NCBI RefSeq assembly: GCF_963678635.1
Contig: NC_087066.1
Span: 67,401,477-67,465,476, forward strand
DNA length: 64,000 bases
Direction: 5' to 3'
Source: Symsagittifera roscoffensis
Taxonomy: Eukaryota > Xenacoelomorpha > Acoela > Convolutidae
Below the pieces are notes generated by a model. That model saw only the letters and a program-made list of their open reading frames with translations. It was not told the origin of the DNA and did no database searches. The position numbers and the translations under genes are program-made. Below are positions 1-10,240 of the stretch, one piece after another; position 1 is the first letter of the stretch; each line of letters opens with the position of its first letter.

Positions 1-495
1 ATAATTGTTCCGACTTTTGTAATGAAAGTAACGGAATATTTTAACTCGGGTGGGTTTTTTTCTTCAGACGAGTTTCGACTTTTCAACCAGATATTTTTGA
101 AGGATTTTGTTTTTCATAAGATTGTCCTAGGCTTAAATTTGAAAAAATGTTTCACCTGTGATCATTTTGCGTAAAGTTACGGGGGTTTAAAGATTGCCAT
201 TTTGGCAATTTGGGACAATTAACGCTCGATCTATTTCGCGCTATTAACGCGTAAGCGGAGATTTAATCCGTCGTAGATATTGTTCCAAATTAAAGCGTAT
301 TTGCCATAATTGTTACTAGGAGCAAAATTCATCACTTTCTAATTAAAATGGCGTGTGAGGGATGATTTTCAAAAAACTCAAATTTTATTTTTTTACATTA
401 CATTTTTTCTTGTTATTTTTTGATCCACAGACCTTAAAAGGCAGTCGCCTTGTTATGCAAATTCTTGCTATTATATTCGCGCGTTTTCCCCTTAT
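1..495. other. Non-coding AT-rich stretch
   Basis: No open frame here has recognisable similarity, splice context or coding character. The sequence is AT-rich with poly-T and poly-A runs. It borders a MITE that begins at 497. Confidence 0.5.
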
Positions 496-496
496 G

Positions 497-713
497 GGCT
501 CTTTTCCAGTTTCCCACCCTCCTCGTAAAATTACAAAACAAAGCTGTTCATAAATTCTTCACAAGGCAACTTGCATGTTAGAAATGTTTTAGAAATTTGT
601 TCACCCGTTCACGTTGACACGTTGTAATGCAGTGTTTATAACATCGAAAGTAATTTTAATTAGACTTTCATCTAATGGATTTCAAAATTCAAAGGGGGAA
701 CTGGAAAAGAGCC
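497..713. mobile_element. MITE, family A, copy 1
   Basis: A roughly 217-bp foldback element. The left end begins GGCTCTTTTCCAGTTTCCC and the right end is its reverse complement, ending AACTGGAAAAGAGCC. The eight bases before it (489-496, cccttatg) match six of the eight after it (714-721, ccattttg), as expected of an aged 8-bp target-site duplication. It encodes nothing. Internal sequence resembles the copy at 21222-21434 when reversed. The 8-bp duplication suggests mobilisation by a hAT-type transposase; that is inference from duplication length only. Confidence 0.75.
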
Positions 714-999
714 CCATTTTGATATGATATCGTTATCGGCAAAGTACAAGCTTATGCGCTGCGCATACCGAGGTGCTCGACCTATGTATGTGTCGACTTT
801 GAGAATCGAGCACGTGCAGTTTTGCGATTTTGCGACTGAAATTCCGCTGTCAAGAAGCAATATTAAGTCGAATAAAAATCGTTATCTAATTTTTTTAAAA
901 GGTGGTCGAGTAATATTTTGTTTTATCAAACCGGATTTTGGATATAAAAAAGACCATTTGATGGGGTAGTTTTTGAGTGAAACAAAAAATTTTGAAAAA

Positions 1000-3210
1000 A
1001 AACAGGCAAAAATTGAATTTTAAACATTTCTGAGTGCCGTAACAGTTTGTGTAGTAAACGGTTTGGCTTCTTTTGAAGGGTAATTGCGCTCAATCTGTGC
1101 TATCCCTAGAACCCTAAACACAAGATTTGATGAAGTATTTTATGAGAAAAACAAAAAAAGATGGGTCATTTAAACCCCAGATTTTCTAAGGTACTTTTTG
1201 AGAAAAACCAAAAATTGGGTCAACTAATCCCACCAGAAATATTTTCCAGGGCTAAAGAAAGAAAGGCATAGTAAAAACAAACAAAAAAAATTTTCTGTTG
1301 ATTTCTTTTCTTTAAAAATTTGTGAGGTTCAATTTGAAAAGAAAACTAAACTTTTTGCAAGCGTCTAGGAAAAGATTGTAAAAAAAAACTCGAAATTTTT
1401 TTGTTTTTACCTATTATAGCAGATTGAATGTAGCCGTTTACGCTTCCCAATCTATCCCTTGGACCCAAATTCTCAAATTTGGAGTGTAATTTTCGAGAAA
1501 AAATGAAAAAGTGATCAAAAAAATTTAAGCTTTGACTTTTTTAGGGCCTTAACTTTTGTGAGCCTTTAATTGCACAAAGCCGTTTTTTTAGTAAATTCCC
1601 TTTTTTCCTCATTGTACCAAAAATTATAAGATTTCAAAGGTGATTTTTTGATAAAACCAAAAAATTTCAAGAAACAGTCAAGTTTTGCAATTTTGACTTT
1701 TCCGATGGGCTAACGTGTTTTTGAAAGATAAGAAGGATAAACCCGCTTATTCATCACAGGTTCTCGGATCACGCCCTTTAAATTATCAGATTTGTGAGGG
1801 ATGCTTCGAGAGAAGTCAAAATTTAAAAAAAAATGTTAGAATTGAAATTTTGACAATTGCAGGGATCATGACTTTCGTGGAACTTTTTGGGACGTAACGC
1901 TTTATGCAGGTGAGTATCGCACAACCCATTCTACCCACTAAATGCAAAATTTTACATTTAAATTTGTTGACTACATTGTCCGATTGCTATGAAAATTTAC
2001 ATACAGACTAATAAGGCCACGACAAACATATTTGGTCTTCATACTCAACCTCGTAAAACCACTCGTTACACTAATATATTGAAGGTCGTGTGAGGTGGGG
2101 GGAAAAAGAAAAAGAGCCGCTTTGAGAAAAATAATTTTTAGGAATTTTTTAAAAATCCAAAATATTTGCTCAAATCTATCCCCCCCCCCCCCCCAACAGA
2201 GTTTTTCTAGGGGTATAGGCAGACTGTAGTCTTTTTACATTACAGTTTTAGTTTGGTAGTCAATGGTAGCTTTTTTTACATTACAATTTTGTACTACCTA
2301 CTCTTACCAAACAGGAAATTTTAAGAGTATTGTACTGATGCATGATGAAATAGATATTTTCAACGTTTCAAAAAATGGGCCTCTTTCTTAAAATAGTTGT
2401 TCCTCAACAACAAAGTCAATTTTTTAGACGGAGGCTTTCCATAACCTGCTGTTAACTTGGTTGAACTCTTGATACTCTATTTGGCTTTCTCGAGTAGTTT
2501 TCTAGAGGAGACAAAAAGTTTCAAAAAAAAATCAACAAATCAAAATTTTGACTTACTGACGGCTTATAAAAAAAAAAGTTAGACTGCTTATGCGAAGAGA
2601 CTTCTCTCAATGATTTTTTGAATAAACCAATTCTCAGATTGGGATAACAGTTTTCGAGACAAGTCAAAAAATTTATAAAATGGACAAAGAATCAAAATTT
2701 GACTTTTCCGATTAAGTTTTCGTTAAGACTTTGACTTTGACGTTAAGACTTTGAGAAAACTTTGAATTTTACGATTAAGATTCGTTACAAAATTGACGTA
2801 GCCGCTAATGCGGATGAGCTTCCCTCAATCAATTCTATCAAAGTAGTGGCCAATGTTTTATCTGATAAAATCTAAACTTTTCGACATAAGTGAAAAAGTT
2901 TTCCAAGCTTCAAAAATAAGCTATAAAAAACTGTATTAAAAATTTCAATCCATTTTCATATTGTCTGATTTCTTTCAAACAACTATTCCATCAAGGAAAA
3001 AAGTTTTGTAGGCAAAAAATAAGGAGTTGACGCTTCACAGGAAAAATATTGCAACTGGTTTTTAAGATGTGATAGGGTTCTTTTTCAAGAGATGATCCCT
3101 GCAACTGGGTTTGTCGATTGAACACTAATAACTGGCGGGGTAGCTTTCAAGAAAAATAAAACGAAATCAAGAAATAGACAAAGTTTTTGAGAGCCTTAAT
3201 TTTTTTTTAG
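1000..3210. repeat. Diverged quasi-periodic non-coding repeat
   Basis: The stretch is built of loosely repeated blocks of about 150-250 bases. A recurring block reads roughly: gcc-gnttatgc then agcttc/cttc, a T-rich part with 'attgaaacc..aaattctcagatttg', then 'gagaaaa-tcaaaaa' and 'gtcaaaa-ttttgactttt'. Instances start near 1056, 1430, 1580, 1740, 2583, 2800, 3550 and 3890. Frames are short and unrelated between copies, so I see no coding role. The same vocabulary returns at 50.7-54.8 kb. A run of C at about 2167-2184 lies inside. Confidence 0.55.
1955..2118 (-). mobile_element. MITE, family B, copy 1 (one end eroded)
   Basis: From about 1955 to 2118 the sequence is close to the reverse complement of the complete copy at 22831-23031, including the central part with 'gacaaacatatttggtctt'. 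The right end is the terminal repeat ending GAAAAAGAAAAAGAGCC at 2118. The left terminal repeat is lost or too diverged to see. No coding capacity. Confidence 0.7.
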
Positions 3211-3229
3211 AAAAAAATTAGGCAGATCA

Positions 3230-3452
3230 GTTTAAGCAAGCAGCCATCCCAAAGCCAGTTATGTCAGTTTAATCCTTGATATCAGATTAAGCAAGCAGCC
3301 ATCCCAAAGCCAGTTATGTCAGTTTAATCCTTGATATCAGATTAAGCAAGCAGCCATCCCAAAGCCAGTTATGTCAGTTTAATCCTTGATATCAGATTAA
3401 GCAAGCAGCCATCCCAAAGCCAGTTATGTCAGTTTAATCCTTGATATCAGAT
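3230..3452. repeat. 55-bp tandem repeat, four copies
   Basis: Four head-to-tail units of 55 bases, starting near 3234, 3289, 3344 and 3399, each containing AAGCAAGCAGCCATCCC and CAGTTTAATCCTTGATATCA. The copies are essentially identical while everything around them is diverged, so the expansion is recent or homogenised. No coding role is apparent. Confidence 0.9.
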
Positions 3453-3459
3453 TTGGCAA

Positions 3460-4050
3460 AAAAAAATTTGAGAGAATTGAAAAATTTTCCAAAAAACGGT
3501 CAACAAATAAAAAAAATGGAGTTTTTCGAAAGCATTAGATTTTGTTTAAGAAAATTAAGTGATTCGCTTATGCAGGGGAGCTTCACAAACCGGTTTTTTC
3601 TATTAACTCAAAATTCCAAAGTTGTGAGGGTTAAATGCAAGAAAAGTCTAAAAGTTTAAAAAGTTGGTCAAAAAGTCAAAATATGGTTTATCTGATCAAA
3701 ATATTTTTTTTTGTAAAACATTGGGAATAGTTGCAAAGTCAGAAAAACTTCTCAACATCCTTTTTCTCCCTTCTCAGATTTGGAAGAGTTTCTGAGAAAC
3801 GTTAAATTTTTTTTAAAAAAAAACGGTCAAAAAGTTTTGACATCTCCGAGGACCAAAACATTTTGTTAAAACACTTAGTTTTAACCGCTTGTACAGGGGA
3901 GTTCGCCAAATCAATTTCGATTGAAACCAAATTCTCAGATATGGAAGGGTTGTTTGCGAGAAATTTCAAAAAGTTTTAAAAAAACGGTTAAAAAACTATG
4001 ACTTTTCTGAGGACAATAACTTTTTGTGTTATACAAGTCAAAATTGAATT
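3460..4050. other. Continuation of the non-coding quasi-periodic repeat
   Basis: Two or three further diverged blocks of the 1-4 kb repeat are visible, with 'gcttatgcaggggagcttc' at about 3567 and a related block at about 3890. An open frame at 3441-3659 (plus) starts in the tandem array and is not credible as a gene. Confidence 0.5.
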
Positions 4051-4054
4051 GGGT

Positions 4055-4557
4055 TCAAAAAATTGGTTTTAGGTCGCGCTGGATAAAAGGGACGACTGTG
4101 ATCGTGGAAAAGGAGAAGAAAAAAGCGGAAGTTTTGTTGGTAAGATATGGGAATTTGAAGAAAAGATGTTGCCTTGTACTAACTTTTACGAAGCATTCAC
4201 GCACACGTACTAAGATTCCATTGTAGGAGCCGTCTACCTCTGGAGAGTAGTATAAACCATGCTGGGCGCAGACCATTCTCTCCTTGTCAAATGGAGAATT
4301 GTTTTGGTTTCCTATCACAACCGCGTCCTGGTGCTCTCTAGCTAAGTAGTAAGTACCATATGGAAGAAGCATCCACCTGTTTAACTCATCAACAGGAGCA
4401 CCCAGAATGAAGCACGAATTGAGAGGTGTACACATGAACATAAAACGCAAATCTTCGAAGGGCGGTGCAACAATATCGCCCGCATCTCGGTTGCGAAAAG
4501 CCGTTTGTAAGTCCAGATACCTGCCAACACCCTGAAAAATTGTTCTCTTTCCGTCTC
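4055..4557 (-). CDS. Unrecognised ORF, 5' side cut by the LTR insertion
   Basis: A minus-strand frame of about 165 codons is open from the retrotransposon junction at 4557 down to a stop at 4055. It has ordinary protein composition, with segments such as GAPVDELNRWMLLPYGTYYL and CAQHGLYYSPEVDGSYNGI. I do not recognise the family. The apparent ATG lies inside the LTR, so the true start is not here. Reading across the target site, the frame continues on the other side of the element (minus from 12030) for about 16 codons to a stop, so any upstream exon or start is not evident. The last 30 or so residues are low-complexity and may be read-through. It may be a host gene exon or part of an older mobile element. 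Confidence 0.35.
4553..4557. repeat. Target-site duplication, left
   Basis: GTCTC directly precedes the TGATAAAATG end of the LTR and is repeated at 12026-12030 outside the other LTR. A 5-bp duplication is usual for Ty3/gypsy integrases, and it fixes both element ends. Confidence 0.9.
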
Positions 4558-4775
4558 TGATAAAATGTTTTTTTGTTGTAGCTAACTCTACTTTATACAA
4601 TTAAAAAGAATAAAAGAAAAAAAGTGAACTATTCTAAAGTTAAACATTAAAAAGTGAAGAAAACATTCTCTCCGCCGGAGAGAATGGCAAGTGAAGGTCA
4701 TATTTAAGTGACCTGTTAACTAATCCAATTAGGTGAAGTTTGCAATAAATGCAAGATAAAATGCGAATCACAACA
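4558..4775 (-). repeat. 3' LTR of element I
   Basis: 218 bp. On the minus strand it begins TGTTGTGATTCGC and ends ACATTTTATCA, so it has TG...CA ends. It pairs with 11809-12025. Its inner edge is preceded (minus) by CTTAGAGGAA, a weak polypurine tract. Confidence 0.92.
4664..4686. promoter_or_regulatory. Perfect 23-bp palindrome in the 3' LTR
   Basis: Arms CATTCTCTCCG and its exact complement flank one central C. The identical palindrome is at 11914-11936 in the other LTR, although flanking LTR sequence has diverged. It could be an RNA hairpin in the R/U5 region or a protein-binding site; the function is inferred only. Confidence 0.6.
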
Positions 4776-5273
4776 TTCCTCTAAGCAGGGAAAATTCTAA
4801 TTTACAATAGGTAATTACAAACTAACTTTTGCAATTTCCCTTTGGGGAATAGAGAAAGAACTTTTATTACACCAAAAGTGCAGAATAACTAAACTACATA
4901 CTAACAATGGAACTAGGTAATGCGAAATTATTTAAAAACAAAAAATTGTTATCCGGTATCCGACGGATATGCCCCCCGAAATGAATCAAATATGCCGCCG
5001 AACGTCTGAGTAACGATTATAAGCATAAATTAGTGAGTGGGGTGTTATGACTGAACAAAATTGAGATAACTGCACTCCGAAAGATTTTGGAAAGACAGAT
5101 GAGGAAATACTGGTTATCTAATCCGAAGGATTAATATGCATAAAAAAAGATAACACAATCTAAGTATTCTGAAAATAGGAATACGGGCATAATGTAGGTT
5201 AGCAACAAGATAAGGGATGAAAAAGTACTCAAAATGAAATTAGGTTGTAAGTTATCAATTACAATTTCTGTAA
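4776..5273 (-). other. 3' untranslated part of element I
   Basis: The stretch between the tail ORF stop and the 3' LTR is AT-rich and without coding signal. The bases next to the LTR (4776-4785) form a short purine-rich stretch on the minus strand that is the likely plus-strand primer. Confidence 0.6.
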
Positions 5274-6284
5274 CTATCTAAAAATGTTTTCGAGCTCCGC
5301 GTTCAATAGTTCACTATCGAGTTCTGATTGGTCTCCAAAGTTATTAATCGCCGTTCTCAGGGGTTCATTGGTTGAGGAGGTAGAAATTTGATCTGTAGAT
5401 GGGGAATCAGAGTCAATTGTCACTAGTTCCGCAGGAGTTTGACTTTTGTTCGCTTCTTGTTGATTGATATCGTCGCTTTTTATTACAATTGTATTAGATG
5501 CAGAGCCAGAGGTCTCTTGAGGTAAATCTACAACATCTATGAAGTATATTTTAACGTAAAATTTTGGAGGTCCTACATTCCTATTAGAGCGTCGAATGAT
5601 AGGAGGAGGATCGTTACCAGGTTTGTTGGAAGGGACGGAAGTCTGAGTGGAATCGTCTGTAGAGTCGACTATTTCATAAACCGGGAAATCTGTTGGTGTG
5701 TCCTTGTCCGTCGGATTAGAGTTGTCCTGTAAATCCGGCAACTTGCTGTTTGCGGTGTTTTCCGCCTGTGGTGTAACACTCTGGTCACGTGCAGTAGGGT
5801 TTCGACCTGCCGGAATGATGCTTATTGGACATTCCACTGTTTGGTCCCCGATTTGGTCTCCGGCTTCAATGGTGTTGTCCTCTAAAATATCAGTTTTAAT
5901 GTTTTTTTTGGGCAAACTAGAGTTGAGGGTGGATTCATTCTGAATTTGGGTTTTACAGGAGTCCGAAATAAAAGGCTCTCTAGCCACATCTCTACAAGGA
6001 AAACCTCCCACTATCCATTCCCAGTCGCTAGTATCAAATATATCCGAAGAAATTAGCATAGATTCATCCGAAGCAATATAACTTTGGTGGGTTGTCGACT
6101 TCTTTGACCGACGACTTTGTCTCCGAGCTGGTTTGTAGGATGACCCCGACGCGCGGTTTGTTACCAGGTTTGTTGGAAGGGACGGAAGTCTGAGTGGAAT
6201 TCTATCAGTGTGGGTTTTCGAAGTTGAGGCATAGTCTGTGTCATAACCCTTCTCTGATGGTGATTGATTCTTTTTCGCAATCAA
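5274..6284 (-). CDS. Element I tail ORF, copy A (pol C-terminal extension)
   Basis: An open frame of 336 codons, hydrophilic and rich in Ser, Thr, Asp and Pro. Near residues 230-250 it has IIRRSNRNVGPPKFY, like the Arg-rich RRS.R...PP.RY box that commonly ends Ty3/gypsy integrases. What follows is acidic, with no known domain. It directly follows, in the direction of translation, the second half of an integrase core at 6440-6762. A second, shorter copy lies at about 6790-7400. I infer a pol C-terminal tail rather than an envelope: there is no signal peptide or membrane segment. Confidence 0.6.
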   Translation of the reverse strand: MIAKKNQSPSEKGYDTDYASTSKTHTDRIPLRLPSLPTNLVTNRASGSSYKPARRQSRRSKKSTTHQSYIASDESMLISSDIFDTSDWEWIVGGFPCRDVAREPFISDSCKTQIQNESTLNSSLPKKNIKTDILEDNTIEAGDQIGDQTVECPISIIPAGRNPTARDQSVTPQAENTANSKLPDLQDNSNPTDKDTPTDFPVYEIVDSTDDSTQTSVPSNKPGNDPPPIIRRSNRNVGPPKFYVKIYFIDVVDLPQETSGSASNTIVIKSDDINQQEANKSQTPAELVTIDSDSPSTDQISTSSTNEPLRTAINNFGDQSELDSELLNAELENIFR

Positions 6285-6382
6285 ATCATCCTTGTAGCCA
6301 TCTTCAAGTCCAGCGTCCGTGTTCCAATCATTCGCCCTCTCCTTCGATAGTATAGATTTCTTTTGTCTGAAATTCCAATGGA

Positions 6383-6430
6383 TGGCTTACCGGAGGCTAG
6401 CTGTTTCCATGGATGGCTTACCGGAGGCTA
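6383..6430. repeat. Short tandem duplication in the tail region
   Basis: ATGGATGGCTTACCGGAGGC plus about seven further bases occurs twice in tandem here and once in the corresponding place of copy B (near 7383). The duplication therefore arose after, or only in, copy A. Confidence 0.8.
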
Positions 6431-6439
6431 GCTGTCTTT

Positions 6440-6762
6440 GGTTTTCTAATAAAATGATTTTCGAAAGGGGAAAATTTGATTTTAGATTGATAAGATGAAC
6501 GTAGGTTCCAGATGATTTTTGAAACGGCATTTTGAAGTGTACATTTTTGATGTTCGTTCTTGTGATATAATTAACAGTTTTAATTTTACACTATGTACAA
6601 GTTTTTCGACTAATCCGTTGGAAAAATGGTCACCTACTGTACAAAACATTATTTTAATATTAATCGAACCGCAGAATAATTTAAAATCTTGGCTTGTAAA
6701 GTAAATTGCTTGGTCTACCCTTTTTGAGTCAGGTATACCGTGTAAGAATATTTAATCCTGAA
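6440..6762 (-). pseudogene. Integrase core, second half, copy A
   Basis: Reading minus, one frame gives VDQAIYFTSQDFKLFC, matching the region around the second catalytic Asp (usually a VDHGT.F box). After a frame change comes NGLVEKLVHSVKLKLL, the helix with the catalytic Glu. So the second Asp and the Glu are both visible here, but the frame is broken. It joins on to the tail ORF at 5274-6284. It is the duplicate of 7430-7743. Confidence 0.7.
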
Positions 6763-6789
6763 GAAATCCGGTATCAATTTCGGTAACTA

Positions 6790-7400
6790 TCTAAAAAGCT
6801 TTCGAAATCTGCGTTAACAATTTTTGTAACTATCTAAAAAGTTTTCGAGTTCTGCGTTGAATAGTTCACTATCGAGCTCTGATTGGTCTCCAAAGTTATT
6901 AATCGCCCATCTTAGGTATTCATCGGTTGAGGAGGTAGAACTTTGATCTGGAGATGGGGAATCAGAGTCAATTGTCACTAGTTCCGCCGGAGTTTGACTA
7001 TTGTTCGCCTCTTGTTGAGTGATATCGTCGCTTTTTATTACAATTGGGTTAGATGCAGAGCCAGAGATCTCTTGAGGTAAATCTACAACATCTATGAAGT
7101 ATCTTTTAACGTAAAAATTTGGTGGTCCTACATTCCTATTAGAGCGTCGAAAGATAGGAGGATCGTTACCAGGCTTGTTGGAAGGGACGGAAGTCTGAAT
7201 GGAATTCGATCAGTGTGTGTTTTCGAATTTGAGGCATAGTTTGTGTCGTAACCCTTCTCTGATGATGATTGATTCTTTTTCGCAATCAAATTGTCCTTGT
7301 AGCCATCTTCAAGTCCATCGTCCGTGTTCCAATCATTCGCTCCCTCCTTCGATAATATAGAACTCTTTTGTCTGAAATTCCAATGGATGGCTTACCGGAG
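6790..7400 (-). pseudogene. Element I tail region, copy B (internally deleted)
   Basis: This is a diverged copy of 5274-6284. The end nearest 6790 matches 5275-5640 and the part nearest 7190 matches 6180-6360, but about half a kilobase of the middle is missing. It has no long open frame. It lies directly beside copy A in the same orientation, so the element carries a tandem partial duplication. Confidence 0.75.
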
Positions 7401-7429
7401 GCTAGCTGTTTCCAAATTGTATTTGGTTT

Positions 7430-7743
7430 TCTTTTAATGAATTTCGAAAATGGAACATTTGATTTTAGATTGATAAGATGAACGTAGGTTCCAGATGATT
7501 TTTAAAACGGCATTTTGAAGTGTACATTTTTGATGTTTGTTCTTGTGATATAATTAACAGTTTTAATTTTACAATATGTACAAGTTTTTCGACTAATCCG
7601 TTGGAACGATGGTCACCTACTGTACAAAAAAAATATTTTAATATTGTTCGAATCGCAGAATAATTTGAAATCTCGGTTTGTAAAGTAAGTTGCGTGGTAC
7701 ACTCTTATTGAATATGGTATACCGTGTAAGAATATTTAATCCT
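7430..7743 (-). pseudogene. Integrase core, second half, copy B
   Basis: This is the diverged duplicate of 6440-6762 and shares the boundary GTAAGAATATTTAATCCT at 7726-7743 (6745-6762 in copy A). The catalytic-Asp box reads VYHATYFTNRDFKLFC: the Asp is replaced by Tyr, while the next residue is the usual His, which copy A has lost. The Glu box NGLVEKLVHIVKLKLL is kept in a shifted frame. It is contiguous with the integrase N-terminal half at 7744-8198. Confidence 0.7.
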
Positions 7744-8198
7744 AAAGAAATTCATTAACTGTTTTTGCAGAAGTAGATGATGTAATTTTTGCCCCAGTGA
7801 AATTTTGAAAATCGATCGATGCAAAGTAAAATATATTTGTTTTACCCCCAATATGTCTCCAAACGTCCAGCGAAGTCTAACTTAAGTTCTTCGCTTGGTT
7901 CTAATAAGAGGGGAAAATCACTGGTTTGTGAATTTGGGATAATAGTTTTCAAATTCGTACCAGCCGATGTGCATTCTGAACAGTTTATGCCATGGAAATA
8001 AATTTGCCTGTTAATATGAGGCCACCAAACGTATTGGGCCCGGTACTTCATTCCAAATTGACCAGAATGGGATTCATGGAGTATTTTCATCATAGCATTT
8101 TTCAGGGTAAAAGGTATAACACGTTTACCGTATGTATAACAATCCGTCGGATTCGTGTAAATCTCTGGTAAAATGTTTGAAGTAAGGAGAATTTGCAT
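7744..8198 (-). pseudogene. Integrase zinc-binding domain and first part of the core
   Basis: The open part is 118 codons. Residues 40-76 give ILHESHSGQFGM, YVWWPHINRQI and CSEC, the HHCC zinc finger of retroviral-type integrases. Residues 106-110 (LKLDFAG) carry the first catalytic Asp. A stop follows at ETYWG, and the remaining core (IDRF, then AKITSSTSAKTVNEFL) is readable only after frame changes, ending at the duplication boundary. It joins pre-made cDNA to target DNA in active elements; here it is broken. Confidence 0.85.
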
Positions 8199-8740
8199 TA
8201 ACCGTCTCCACTTTGTTTTGAAGTGCGTTTACGATAGGGTTCGAATATGGGTACATCTTCAGTTAAGAGAGCTACCAGCTTGGCATTAAAGAGAATATTT
8301 AAATCCAAGGGATGATCGGGCAACTTCAAGTTTTCGCGGTATCTTTTGACAAGATTAGTGTGATCTGGCAATAAAAGAAAATCCAATGCTAGTGAAATAC
8401 CGGAAGTAGAGGGAGGGATTAATTACAATATGTTTATGATTCATGTTAACAGTAACTACATTTTTTTATCCACAGGCGAAATAGTTAATTTACAATTAAG
8501 AATTAAAAAGTAGAAAAATGCGCAATTAGAAATAGAAATAATTATTGGGCTTGTGTTCGAATAATCCGTTGGAATACAGTTTGAAGTGCAAAGTTCAGTT
8601 CTATTGTGGTTAGATGAACAAATTGGAATAGTCGAGTTTTTTAGTTTTAGTACTGACGCTATAAGGTAATTACGTGATTTTGCGTAACCTGAATTTTCCA
8701 AATTTGAACCAATGGCTGAGCAGGTAATTCTTTGTTTCTC
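8198..8740 (-). pseudogene. Linker between RNase H and integrase (element I)
   Basis: The frame at 8198-8386 (62 codons, with LLLPDHTNLVKRYRENLKL) resembles the frame at 36090-36353 in the related remnant (HFNLLKRYKANLSLP), so both belong to the same pol segment. The piece at 8456-8740 is open but of low complexity. No separate function is assigned. Confidence 0.5.
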
Positions 8741-9375
8741 CGACGGATTGATTGATTTATTAATCTTAATAATTTTTGCTACTACAAATTCTTTGTCGTA
8801 ATGAGAAATTGGAAGGGCGTTTCCAGATGGAATCCTAGAAATAAGGTGAAGGTCGGTGAATCCCATATCTTTTCCTGCTAGATGTTTATTTGAAAAATTA
8901 AAAGATAATAATCTATCCATCCATCTTGTTAATCTGCTATGATATGTTTTATTTCCATGATTGGGTGAAAGGGCAGAAAATAGTGCTTTGTGTTCTGTGA
9001 TTACTTCAAATTGCGATCCGTTAAGGTAATTTTTATAATGTTCAACAGCCCATACGACTCCTAACAGTTCGAGTTCGTTTGTGGAATATTTTGACTCATG
9101 CGGTTTTAAAAACCGAGAGGCGAAAGAAAACGTTTTCCAATCACTCACGTGGAGTTGTTCAAAGGAGGCCCCCAACCCATTGTGCGAAGCGTCCGTTTTC
9201 ACTCTAGTATTGCGTTTCACGTCAAAATGGGTTTTCTCCGTGAGGTTTACGATTTCTTGCTTAATTTTCTCAAACGCTTTCGTATGATCGTCATTCCATT
9301 GGAAGATCGAGTTCTTATTTACTAAAGGTCGAAGTGGGCTTCCTAAAGAAGCTAGTTTCGGGACGAACTTGATGT
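8740..9375 (-). pseudogene. RT connection and RNase H domain (element I)
   Basis: From 9375, KFVPKLASLGSPLRPL and SIFQWNDDHTKAFEKI form the tether typical of gypsy pol. The open frame from 9220 then has VKTDASHNGLGA (first Asp of RNase H), STNELELLGVVWAVEHYKNYL (catalytic Glu helix), VITEHKALF (usually TDHKAL; Asp is Glu here) and SRLTRWMDRLLSFNF. The conserved second acidic site is thus altered. The domain degrades RNA in the RNA/DNA hybrid during reverse transcription. A frame break near 9375-9430 separates it from the RT. Confidence 0.88.
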
Positions 9376-9431
9376 GTTGATTTATAGAAAAATGATCTTA
9401 ACTTATCAATTTTTTGAAATAGGTAGGTCCT

Positions 9432-10240
9432 TTATTGCTTTCGATTTATCAAATGAAGGTATGATTCCTCTTTTCGAGATTTTGAATCCCAGCCATTTGG
9501 TTTTTTTTGAAAGAATTTGCATTTTGTCCATTTGACCTCGAAATTATATTCGTCTAATATGGATAAAATTTTTAACCCAATGTTCTTGTGGTCTAAGAAA
9601 CTTCCTTTGGAAGCAACTAAAATGTCATCTAAGTAACAGTTGGTAAATGGGATAGAACCTAACATTGTGTCCATTAATCTTTGAAATTCGGTAGGCATAT
9701 CGCCTAGGCCGTAAAAGTTATTTAAAAATTGGTATGTACCAGTAATATCGCCGCACACAATACTGAAATTACATTGATCGCTGGCAAACTTTTCTAATGC
9801 AAGTTGACTGTATGCATTTTTTAAACCTAGCTTAGTAAACCAAACTTCTCCAACGGAATCACTTGAAATTTAAGCTGCGACATTGTCTACCAGTTCGTGA
9901 ATATTCGGCATTTGATATTTGTTCTTGTATATTTGTTTATTTATAAACTTTGAATCCAGAGCTAACTTGATGGATTTGTCTTTTTTTTACAAGTAATGAC
10001 TATTGGACTGATAAAACGAACTTCGTCGCAGTTTTCTAGTTTCTTAAAACGTCCTTCATCTTTTAATCTGTTGATTTCTGTCTTAACTAAATACAGTAAG
10101 TGGAGGGGGACTCGTTTTCCTTTTAATTGAATCGTTTTTAGAATTTCGTGAAAATGGGTAATTTTCATCTGGTTTTATATTTTTCCAATCCGAAGGAAGA
10201 AGTTTTTAAATGTTTTTGATAGGTTTAAGATTTCGCTATC
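9432..10240 (-). pseudogene. Reverse transcriptase (element I)
   Basis: Minus-strand pieces in order: RVPLHLLYLVKTEINRL and RFISPIVITCKK (fingers), ALDSKFINKQIYKNKYQMPN, FTKLGLKNAYSQLAL (motif A), then GTYQFLNNFYGLGDMPTEFQ and the catalytic YLDD box at 9624-9635 with DDILVASKG. In motif A the first catalytic Asp is Gly (codon at 9825-9827). There is also a stop after VDNVAA. These features make the enzyme inactive. It is closest in style to Ty3/gypsy RTs. Confidence 0.9.

Noticed and set aside
3230-3452. CRISPR array
   Set aside because: Units are directly adjacent without unique spacers, and the genome is animal.
5274-6284. Envelope gene of a retrovirus-like element
   Set aside because: No signal peptide, membrane segment or cleavage site; an Arg-rich pol-end box is present instead.
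7744-8198. Idea that element I simply lacks the integrase catalytic core
   Set aside because: The second Asp and the Glu boxes are readable in shifted frames at 7430-7743 and again at 6440-6762.
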